64,000 nucleotides of DNA from Paramecium octaurelia (taxonomy: Eukaryota; Ciliophora; Oligohymenophorea; Peniculida; Parameciidae), in the NCBI GenBank assembly GCA_905182995.1, contig CAJJDP010000095.1:340295-404294 (forward strand), read 5' to 3'. This document shows, one piece after another, positions 26,496-37,557 of the stretch (position 1 is the stretch's first letter; every line of letters begins with the position of its first letter). The notes below the pieces were generated by a model that was not told the origin of the DNA, ran no database searches, and saw nothing but the letters and a program-made list of their open reading frames with translations. A program made the position numbers and the translations under genes.

Positions 26496-27579
26496 ATGGG
26501 TAATTAATAAGGATCGGAATTTGGAGACCTTATGGTTAGAACAGAAAAATCAATTTACTTTGCTGGAGATGTTGTGAAAGTAAATTTTCTACCATTTTAG
26601 GAAACATATACCTTCATATCATAAAATCAGGGTATCGAGGAAACGTCTTTCAATTTTCAATAGGAGGAAAGAGAAAACTAGATGGTAAACTGATTCTGGG
26701 AAAAACATCATTACACATTATGGGAAAAATGTATTCTATAAAGACACTGTTTTAATAAAAACGTTTTTAGTCGAAAAGTTAATGATTGGACAATTTATGT
26801 TCACTTTTGACTAGGTCTTCTAGTAGATCTGCCTGGATCTTTACATTATTCGGATTGTCTTCTGGCAAGTGTTGGCTACAAAATTAAAATTCGAGTAATA
26901 TCAACCTCTAAATCAATTAATGATATTAAGAAAGAATAAGAAATAATCATTAGAGAACCAATTAAAGAAATATTATAAGTTCCTTAAGAAAAAGAGACTT
27001 CTAATCTGAAGACATGGTGCTGAAAAATCAAGGAGTAAATCTCATGTTATATCTAGTCCTGTTCTATAACTGGGAAGGTAGAGAGGAATTGATATTAACC
27101 AGGAGAATATGTTTAAATAGTGTATAATATAGATAATTCATATTGTAAGCTTAACATAAGAAATGCTGATGTGATTATTATGAGTATGCTAAACATCAAA
27201 TCTTGTTTTGGTTCTTAAGACTGTATAGAATTGAAAATTAACTCCTTATCACGGAATGGAATATAAAAAGGAACGAAACTATAATCATCTGCATCAACAG
27301 GAACTTCATTGCGTTTGGTTAATGCTAAACATCCAGCGATTGTTCTCACACCTTCACAGGTGGTAATCTTGTGAATTTCTCATACCATGTGAAAATAAAC
27401 CCAAATTTTGAAGATATATATTATAAATATCTGCAGGTTGTACATGTTGTAGTTCAAAGCCAATAGTATAAGTACCCATAATTTTGTTAGAAGTTCTTCC
27501 ATAAGATTATTAAGAATCAATTCATTATAAAATCAAATAGCATCAACCCTTTCAATAACAAAAATTTGAAAAATATTGA
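26496..27579 (+). pseudogene. Arrestin-domain protein pseudogene
   Basis: Reads from ATG 26496 (MGNQQGSEFGDLMVRTEKSI, then YFAGDVVK) to TGA 27577-27579 (end FQQQKFEKY). The order of segments is that of alpha-arrestins: N-terminal YFAGDVVKG, then GYRGNVFQFS, KEKTRW, HYGKNVFYKDTVLIKTF, DLPGSLHYSDC, SVGYKIKIRV, and a C-terminal half with QPGEYVQIVYNIDNS, NAKHPAIVLTPSQ, NFSYHVKINPNFEDIYY and VPIILLEVLPQDYQES. Arrestins bind membrane cargo and trafficking partners. Frame is lost by missing single bases near 26580, 26670, 26813 and 27360, and TGA interrupts near 27020 and 27090. A 21-nt intron (26580-26600) is likely and a 20-nt one near 27440 is possible. Several lesions make a dead copy far more likely than sequencing error. 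Confidence 0.75.
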
Positions 27580-28169
27580 TAGTCCAATTAACAGCTTTTA
27601 GATAAATATTGCATTAAAAAATTATATAAGTTCAAATAATTATCAATATCAAAAGAAAGAGGCAAAATTTCTATTCTTAAAGTCTATAAAATGAAATTAT
27701 TGTTCTGGTAGTAGTAATCAATCCAATTTGAAAAATTGTCCTAAAATCGATGTTAAAAACAATTAAATGAAAAATGAATTTTAACACAATTATATAAAAA
27801 TCACAAACAATTTTATTAGTTTTTAGTATATTGGTTATCGAAATAAGTGATCATCATTATAATTTTTATTTGGAAACATGATATTTTGAACCCTATAATA
27901 TTTATTGAATTATTAAAAGTTAATCTAAACAATTGCATCTTGAATTGTTTTACTTAGATTACTTTTGAGTCAACTTATAAATGAGCGGATCTTTCATAAT
28001 AAAAATGGACACTTCTTAAGTGATTATAATCATAAATTAATTAATCTATAATTTTATTATTATTAAAATGCTCGCACGATCAACTAAGATCTTTAATTTA
28101 AACTTAAAATAATAATATGATTTAGAGAATAGACATGCCAACTAATTATTGATGGATGGTTATTATAAG
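27580..28169. other. Intergenic, nothing recognised
   Basis: A+T-rich sequence between the arrestin pseudogene and the third duplicated block. No open frame of interest was seen in code 6. Confidence 0.4.
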
Positions 28170-29477
28170 TATTATTCTGGATTAAATTTTTCCTATGATA
28201 ACTAAAAATTTGTTTTATTTGAGGAATATAGGAAAGTAACTTCGAAATGTTAATTAAGAATTTTTGACGTTTTAACTTCATAATTGTTGTACGAAGGATA
28301 GTTAGAAAAAGGAAGTTACTTTTAGCATTAGCACCAATTTACTTTGGATTCTAAATTTTACATCTATTTATAAAATTTCAACCAAATCATAATTATTAAT
28401 ATACTAAATAATTCAAAAGCATAGATAAAAAAAAAATATATGAGAGGATTTTCTATTGATTCAGATAATGATATTTATGTAATAAATGAAGATCACACCA
28501 TATCAAAATATTCAATTGATGCTAAATTAAAAGCAAATCTTAATATTAACAATCTGATTTTTAAAAGTTTTATTTTTAATTTTAAGAATATATTTTAGCA
28601 GAGTATGGTAGTAGTAGCAAGTTAGACCTAATATATGATTGATTTTGCAAATTTAAAAATTAAGTGGTAAAGAAAGAGTTAGATGGTCTATTTTAATTTT
28701 ATTAAAAAAGATTACTTTTTAGTAAGTTGTAAAGATGCTTAACTTTAGCAGACTAGAAATGGTAGAATTATTCGAAGTGTTTAAAATAATAAAGAAAATA
28801 TCATAATTGAAGGAATAAACTCAGTTTATTTTGTTTTTGATTTAAAACCCAAAGGGTAGGAGACTTTTTTTGAAATTTATGATATAATAATAGGTGTTAA
28901 AAAGTAGGTGAGATGGGGTAATGGAAAAATTGTTATTGATTTAATGAGTTTAACAATTGTAGATTAAACTCTTATTGCTTGGGACAATGATAAAAACAAC
29001 GTTAAATGGTTTGAAATCGAATGAAGATTTTAGTATATTTTATTAATTCAAACCTTATTTTGTATTTTATTTATCCGATAATCAATACTTGAATTTAATA
29101 ATCGGAGAACAGTTCATCCATGTCTCAAATTGAAATTTTTACTCTGAAATAAAGAATATAGTAAATTTGATTCTTAAATCAAGTAGATATTGATGTAACA
29201 AATTAGTAGTAATGGTTCTTAAATGATCAAAGGAAGGGCAGAATAACACGTTAGAGGATGAAAATTAAGAAAGTGAATCAAAGAAAATTAGAAAATTAAT
29301 TTTGACAAATTTGAAGGTGAGTCAAGCTAGAAAACAATTATGGCATACGATAATACTTATAAGTGATATAATATATGAAATTATGAATACAAAGTTTAAC
29401 AATACCTTTTTATAATGGTTAACAATAGGGATAGTTATAGCAGATTTTTTTTTCATATCCCTTCTTTATTTGTCCCT
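28170..29477 (+). repeat. Direct duplicate 3, copy A (1308 bp)
   Basis: Matches 29479-30786 at a constant offset of 1309, with one 'n' at 29478 between the copies. It contains a complete 194-codon ORF, so that gene is present twice in the assembly. Probably an unmerged contig overlap. Confidence 0.9.
28440..29024 (+). CDS. Hypothetical protein, 194 aa, propeller-like composition
   Basis: An uninterrupted code-6 ORF from ATG (MRGFSIDSDNDIYVINEDHT) to TGA 29022-29024. It is rich in short beta-type segments alternating with Asp/Asn turns: DNDIYVINEDHTISKYSID, FLVSCKDAQLQQTRNGRII, IVDQTLIAWDNDKNNVKW. Spacing of about 40-45 residues between such segments suggests a beta-propeller fragment (WD40-like), but there is no clear GH...WD signature, so this is only an impression. 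No signal peptide or membrane segment was seen. A 20-nt intron near 28566 is conceivable but leads to an early TGA, so the unspliced reading is preferred. An identical copy lies at 29749-30333. Confidence 0.55.
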
Positions 29478-29478
29478 N

Positions 29479-30786
29479 TATTATTCTGGATTAAATTTTT
29501 CCTATGATAACTAAAAATTTGTTTTATTTGAGGAATATAGGAAAGTAACTTCGAAATGTTAATTAAGAATTTTTGACGTTTTAACTTCATAATTGTTGTA
29601 CGAAGGATAGTTAGAAAAAGGAAGTTACTTTTAGCATTAGCACCAATTTACTTTGGATTCTAAATTTTACATCTATTTATAAAATTTCAACCAAATCATA
29701 ATTATTAATATACTAAATAATTCAAAAGCATAGATAAAAAAAAAATATATGAGAGGATTTTCTATTGATTCAGATAATGATATTTATGTAATAAATGAAG
29801 ATCACACCATATCAAAATATTCAATTGATGCTAAATTAAAAGCAAATCTTAATATTAACAATCTGATTTTTAAAAGTTTTATTTTTAATTTTAAGAATAT
29901 ATTTTAGCAGAGTATGGTAGTAGTAGCAAGTTAGACCTAATATATGATTGATTTTGCAAATTTAAAAATTAAGTGGTAAAGAAAGAGTTAGATGGTCTAT
30001 TTTAATTTTATTAAAAAAGATTACTTTTTAGTAAGTTGTAAAGATGCTTAACTTTAGCAGACTAGAAATGGTAGAATTATTCGAAGTGTTTAAAATAATA
30101 AAGAAAATATCATAATTGAAGGAATAAACTCAGTTTATTTTGTTTTTGATTTAAAACCCAAAGGGTAGGAGACTTTTTTTGAAATTTATGATATAATAAT
30201 AGGTGTTAAAAAGTAGGTGAGATGGGGTAATGGAAAAATTGTTATTGATTTAATGAGTTTAACAATTGTAGATTAAACTCTTATTGCTTGGGACAATGAT
30301 AAAAACAACGTTAAATGGTTTGAAATCGAATGAAGATTTTAGTATATTTTATTAATTCAAACCTTATTTTGTATTTTATTTATCCGATAATCAATACTTG
30401 AATTTAATAATCGGAGAACAGTTCATCCATGTCTCAAATTGAAATTTTTACTCTGAAATAAAGAATATAGTAAATTTGATTCTTAAATCAAGTAGATATT
30501 GATGTAACAAATTAGTAGTAATGGTTCTTAAATGATCAAAGGAAGGGCAGAATAACACGTTAGAGGATGAAAATTAAGAAAGTGAATCAAAGAAAATTAG
30601 AAAATTAATTTTGACAAATTTGAAGGTGAGTCAAGCTAGAAAACAATTATGGCATACGATAATACTTATAAGTGATATAATATATGAAATTATGAATACA
30701 AAGTTTAACAATACCTTTTTATAATGGTTAACAATAGGGATAGTTATAGCAGATTTTTTTTTCATATCCCTTCTTTATTTGTCCCT
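29479..30786 (+). repeat. Direct duplicate 3, copy B
   Basis: Second copy of 28170-29477, immediately after the 'n'; unique sequence resumes at 30787. Confidence 0.9.
29749..30333 (+). CDS. Second copy of the 194-aa hypothetical protein
   Basis: Same sequence as 28440-29024 at offset 1309, with the same start and TGA. It is most likely the same locus seen twice because of an unmerged overlap. If the duplication is real, its identity over 1.3 kb would imply a very recent event. Confidence 0.5.
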
Positions 30787-30978
30787 ATTATGTCTACTAG
30801 AGTGAAATTGATACATTTAAAAATACTTTAGTAAAAGTTCAATTTTCATATTTCTGTTATTCTTATTTATGGACTTAATGATGCTATAATATATTCAAAA
30901 ATTGCAAAACCTAAATATTATTATATGTGTTTATCATTGTATGCTTTTCTGAAGTAGATTTATTTCAGAATTTACAAA

Positions 30979-31200
30979 ATGATTTATACAAAGTTTGCAT
31001 ATAAATTCTACTATCTTTTCAAGAGACAAATCAATAAAATTGGATTAAATCCTAGATTTTACAATGCTTATCAAAAGTTAGTCTATTCTTAAGCCAATAA
31101 TTCTAGAGAAGTTTCAGATCAAATTAAAAATGATAGAATCGAAGAATTATAAATATAATACATAAATAATGAAGTATTTAAATTGATATTAATTTGGTGA
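30979..31200 (+). CDS. Small unrecognised ORF, 73 aa
   Basis: Code-6 ORF from ATG (MIYTKFAYKFYYLFKRQINK) to TGA 31198-31200. A basic, aromatic N-terminal half is followed by a polar half (SREVSDQIKNDRIEELQIQY). The composition is plausible for protein but the length is within chance for this code and base composition. It may be one exon of a longer gene. Confidence 0.28.
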
Positions 31201-34200
31201 AATTTTAATATTTATCTGAATGTTGAGTATAATATTATGTGGTTAATTGTGATTAAGCTTGAATTATTATTATAATGATATGATGAATTCATTCATTTTC
31301 ATTCTAAAAAAATAAAATAGTTTTAATATGTATCTTGAACATATTAAATTCGGAAAATTTCTCCAATATAGATTAAAATCTTATTGTATACATTTCAGAA
31401 TATTTGATTACATTAATTTATAATGATAGTTAATTAGTTTTGAATCTAAAATTAAAGAATAGATGTTAAAAGAAGATCTAAATATAAGATAATGTTTTGA
31501 TGTATTAAATAACTAAGATGGAATAATACTCCAGTGGGATTTTGAAAATAAAGATGATATAATTATTAAATTATTTATCAATTGATATGATATAAAAGAT
31601 TGGTGTTCAAACTCTAAAATAAATTAAAAATAAACTATAGTTCTTCTAAATAAATGAAAAAGTATGATGAACATAAACCAAGCCAAATATTGGAAAGTTG
31701 AAAAGGAGTTTTAATAGTTATAGAGAAAGTGAGACGATACGCTATTATTTGACCATTCTGAATAAGAATTATTTGAGAAAATAATCAAAAAAGTCCCTAG
31801 CCAGAATAAGTTAAACCATGACTTCAAGTGAAGTAAGACCTATAGATTTAATTGAATTCCTTAAAATTAAACAGATAATGTCTCTTTGAGGCCTTAAGTT
31901 CATATACTTTTTTTAATATAAAGTCAATCTGAATAAATATTTTACATTTCTTATTAAGATAATTGACTGCTTTATAGATTTTTTATATTTAATTAAGCTG
32001 ATAAACCTAAGACAAAAGAAAGTACAGAGGATTCTTATGTTTGTTTATTGCATGATTATAATTTCAATGCTGTCTTTAATTGACTTACTTATTAATAAAA
32101 TGAGATTAAATCTATGTATAATTATTTACAAATCTTTTCCATTGTTATTTGATATAGTAATAAATAATGTTAGAAACAAGATTTTCATTTCGAAAAGAAA
32201 TCAAGTTTAAAAAATTGGAAAAATAATTCAATTATTTTAAATAATAATTACTCGAAAGGTTAAACATATATTATGCGATTTATATTTACAGAATTTGAAC
32301 AATAATATTGATATAAGTGAGTTTACAAAATAATTGAAGCGGGATCTCTATAAGAATTAATACATTTTAGGTTTCATTATAAGATTTTTGATTATTCAAA
32401 AATACACAAGCAAAAGTAGATACTTAAAATAAAATTGACAATAATGAGAAATGAAATTAAAAAAAAAGAGTATCAAGTAGGATTCTTTAGCAACAAAACG
32501 AAGAATACATTGTGGAAAAATAGGAGAAAGTAAAAATTGTTCTTACAATTACTTTATCTATAAATAATGATAAGCTAGGGGGATTTTAATTGAAAAATTA
32601 TTAAAAAATAATTAGGCTCTTCAGAGAGCAGAATGTCTTTGGGTAATTTAAGAAGATTATGAGACTAATAATCCATTCTATAAATCAAATAGTTAGTAAA
32701 TTGTTTCAGAGCTCAAAAATAATATGCTTTATATAATCAGAGCATCTTCAAGCATTAGGAAATAATTTTATAACTTGAACAATTGTATATAATTCAGTTG
32801 TATATTCAAAAATTGTATAATTAGATAGCATCAAAAATATTTGGAAAGGTCTGAATTTCAATATCATATAAACAAAGTCTTTACTAAATATAAACTATAA
32901 TAATAGCTTAAAAAGCAATCGCTGATACTCCAATTTCAATTAGAGTTGTTTTAATTAAAAGTATGTTAAATATCCATATTCAAAATATGAATATATTAAA
33001 ATTTACACCGTTTTACTAAAATATGTTTTTTCAAGTATTTTGTGGCTAGTACATGTATTGTGGATTGGATAGAGTATATATTTTTAGAATCAAATTGCTT
33101 AAAATCCAAGACCTAATCTCTTATTCAAACATTATTATACCACCACACATTTAAGTTAGATGAAAGGCAAGTCAAAATCAAAGACTTATTTAGATTTTAC
33201 CATTAAAGATTCCACATTTTTCTACTTTCTCAAAATGAGTTTAGTATGAGCATGTTATTGCATACCTTACTTTGATAAAAATTGCATCATATAAAAAGTG
33301 CCCCAACGTGACCAAAGTCACAGAAATTATAGCCATTACTCTAATTTAGTTTTTATTGCCTCCCTATATTCCTCCAGACAATTATTGTCAAGCAAAAATT
33401 TCATTCTCTCTAAATAAAATAAATACATTGCTTTGAAGAGATTAATAATTTTCAACTATTGAGCAAATAGGGTATCTAATATAAAATCAGATATATTTAT
33501 AAAAGAAACTCTTCCATTAAAATTTTTTGTTCTGTTGGAATTAAAATCCTATCATATTTTTCATTCTCTCAATCACAATGTTTCAACTATACTTCTTAAT
33601 CTTATAAAGTAAGATGGCTTCCTTAGTTATTTATTTAGTTTCAAGAATCATCCCTTTATCATAAAAAGTTTAAGAATTCAATAGAAATTAAAAAGTTAAT
33701 TTTAATCTGCAATCTTATAGTAAAATTCTAAATAAATAAGTTTAAACATTATTTTATTTTGAAGTAGAATTTTTCCATAAAATACTCCTTTTTATTTAGA
33801 ATCGTTTAAAGAAGATGAGCAATCTGAAAACCATTTAAGTATTAATCTTAGTTAAAATTTATTTAATTGAAAAAGTTAGGTTCTAAAAATTAATGAAATC
33901 ATATTCTATCTCAGTATTTTAATGTACAGAATTATTAAATTTCTAATTGAGGAAATTAATAAGAGAATGAGTTATTTTAAAATGAGGTAATGGAATTAAA
34001 TTATTACTTAAAGAGTAATTTCCTATTTGAGAGGTTAGACAGATATAGTCTCATAAAAGTAGGAATTCCATAATTTCTCTAATACAAAGATATCTTAACT
34101 TACATTTCCATCGATTTCAAGTTCTATGGATTTTAATACATTTGCTACTAAATTTTAACAACCAAGAGCTTATCTGATGCTACTTAAGCGTCTAAAAGCT

Positions 34201-37200
34201 TCCTCCTATTTAAACTCAAAATCATGTATAATATTATCACGCACTCTAGAAATTATAAATCATTTAAAAGAAAATTATGAATTTAAATTAACTTTAAATT
34301 AATGAATTTATTAGATATCACGAAAGAAACCAATTGCACTTCCAAAAAGCCAGCTTAGACATATAATGGTCCAAAGTCACTTTATTAAACTCAGCGAAGC
34401 TTATTTCGTACCTCAGCTTAAAAGGACATGTGCAAAAAACTGATTCCTGCTTAAATTCCAACAATGGCTGCTCTTAATAACTAGATCAAATTATTTTGTC
34501 ATTTTAAACCTTAACAAAAAGCAATTAAATTGATTAAAGTCTCCATTTTTGTGGACCTTCCCTATGATTGCAATTTGGTATCCCTGATGATTTAAGAAAT
34601 GATAAAAAAAAGATTGTATGAATGATTAGCATGAATTAATCTTCAGTTCTAAACAGATTCATAAAGGCTTTCTCTTGGCTCCCTTCCATTTCAACATTTA
34701 TTTTGATTAAATCATTATTGACAAATTAAAATGACACAATTAACGGTATTTGGCCATTTAAATTGCAAAGTAACAAATTATTTAATACTGATGCTCCTCA
34801 AATAATTCTATGAATTATTCATGAGGTCTGGAAATGGAAGAATTTTTGATGGAGGTTTCATTCTAGATATTTCACTCAACTTTAATAAGAGAATAATTAT
34901 TTTGGATAAAATTTGTGAAGTTGCTAGAAATTTAGAGGCTAAAATTAGCTAAAAGTAATTTCCTTATTCTTATTCAATTAAGGTAGAGCAATTAATCAAT
35001 TTAATATTTGAAAAAAGTAGGAATCTGAATTGTTAAATTCAGCCTGTTCTAATCCTTCAATAGGTTCTTTATCTAAAATAGTTACGCTTCTACATATTTC
35101 ATAGGTATCATCTTTAAAACATGGATCTATTAGAATATATGGTAAATAAAATTTCTTAGTTTTATTCATTAGACTAATAATGTAATTTTCCTTAAACTAA
35201 GCTTAACTGCTTTATTTTCACTATTATTAATTTTCTTTTTTATTTACTAGTTTTCAAAGTAAAGAGTAACAGATTTCGAATTGTTGATATCTAAATATAT
35301 AGAGCTTCTAGTTTATTAGAGAGATAGGATTGGATGCTATCAAACATTTTGGCATGATTTTGGAGTTTAATAGTGGATCAGAATTTAACAAAATTTATGC
35401 CTCTAACTTTGTATCATTAAAAAACATGTTTTAAGTCCAAAGCTACTTAAAATAAATTATTAAATTATTCAAAATAATAATTCTGAGATATTTTCATAAT
35501 TAGTAGAATTATCATCAATATAAGATAATTTAATCATTTTATAAACGAACAAAAGAAAACTTAATTATTCATTAGAATAAATATCATTTTTATTCATATT
35601 AAAATAGTGGTTTAAATTACAATGGTATCAAGTAAGTTTGTATACTTAGGTTTAATAATAAAATATAACCAAAAATTTATGTTTTAAAATGATGTGTTAA
35701 ATGAAGATTCTTTTCAACTGAAAAAATTTCGCCATCTAAATTCCTAATTAATTAATTAATATTGAGATTAGCATCATCTCCTTTTAAGTATGAGTAACTG
35801 ACAATTCTTCATTAAGATTGTCTAGGTCAAAAATAAGTTTGAGAATACCAAAAGAAATTTCTGAGATTATAACTTATTTTAAGGAGAGAGACATTTCAAA
35901 AATTCTCATACACTTAAGTTCTAAAGTATAATTTAGAATCAGGAAAAATTCATCTAAAAGTGATTCAAGAACTCAAATAACCAAAACATCTTTCAAATCT
36001 TTCCTTTAGTTTTCACCTGTAAGTTCTTGATAACAATTGAATTTATAAAATACTATTAAACCTACCACTAACTTACATGTTATTTAGTATATATTAAGCA
36101 TCATAATATAGAGATACCATAAATAAGAAATATCATTTGTAGTTAGTGTAAAATAATCCTGGATAAAAATCTCCTATTATTCCTCTCTGTTTAGTAGATA
36201 TTTTATTTCTTTAAAGCATTTTTTCCATTTTAGATCTCTAGTCATTTTTTGTCTTCTTAAATTTCATCCACCAGAATAAGTTTCTTTAATCGTTCTTTAT
36301 ATATGTCATGAAGTAGTATACCGATTTCATCCAAAAAAAATTGTAACACTTCCATATTTTTAATTGTTATAAACTATTGGTTTTTAATTTGTAGGAATCA
36401 TATCCTGATATATCTATTCACACTATAAAGCATCTTTTAACACATAAAATTTTTTAACTCTGCATATCCATTCTCTTAAATAAGAGATATTTCATCAATT
36501 ATCCATGTTAGAGCTTTACCCTTCCAACAAATAATGCCTTTAAAACAGGTGACTTGTATCTATTATTATTGCTTTCGAGGCTGAGAAATATTTCTATAAT
36601 TTCTAAGAAGGTGATACTGAATATCAAAGTCTTATATAACATGAATGATAAAATTTTTACGCATAGATTAAATTACATCTCTAATTAGATAATTTTTCTT
36701 TTCCAATTCCAAATAACCCTTTCTTTTTCCCTTAACTATATTAAACCTTAAATGTCGTATTTTTATTAAATTGCATAATATTCATTATTGTAACAACAAT
36801 TTTAAGTTGTTTTGTGAATAATTAATCATTATCTAGATTTTGTAATTATATGATAAATTTAGATTGAGATTCAAAAACTACATTAGAATATAATAATTGC
36901 ATTAACAGAAACAATTAATCAATATTTTACATAAATCACCGTTAAATTGTTACTTGAATTGAAATGATTTTAAACAGCCACCCAGACCATAAATCTATTT
37001 TTACAAAATAATTTTTTCAAAAGAAAATTACTAAATTTTACGCGATTCAATATCATATGAAAATTAGATCAAATGCTACTAACTTAGTTAAAAAATATCA
37101 AGAGATTTAAAGAATTAAGATTATTCTAAAGATACTATTGTTTATTTAAAGTAAAACTATTTCTTTCTCATTCTTTTTAATCAATCTAACATTTAGTTAT

Positions 37201-37557
37201 AAAGAAGTTATTTCAATAATAATTTAAACTCATTAAAGGATTTTTATTTTTATTGATATACGTTAGCAATTAGTTCATCAAAAAGAATACAAAAATATCA
37301 TTTGAAAATTACACTCCAAAAGGGAGAGGTTTTAGTGAAATTATTTAAAGGTTTCTGCTGACTAAGTTTTAAATACCGATGTTATAATTGTGGTGTATTA
37401 AAATTGGATGTATAAGGTGGACAGATAAATGTATTTCCATAGATTTATACTTTAGAATTTGAATCATTTTTTAATAAATCTCGTTTAATTCAAAAATATT
37501 ACTACAACAGTGCTTAAATTTAATTTAATAATTAATAAAATATTTATATATTATTCA
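31201..37557. other. Long stretch with only weak coding traces
   Basis: Open frames of 100-180 codons occur, as chance allows with one stop codon. Two minus-strand patches look coding-like. One is about 34300-34860, a frame with segments VEMEGSQEKAFMNLFRTEDQ and KQESVFCTCPFKLRYEISFA broken by one TGA. The other is about 36400-36545 (GIICWKGKALTWIIDEISLI). Neither was recognised. A plus-strand patch at about 31700-31880 (ETIRYYLTILNKNYLRKQ) is similar in quality. These may be relics of decayed genes. Confidence 0.3.
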
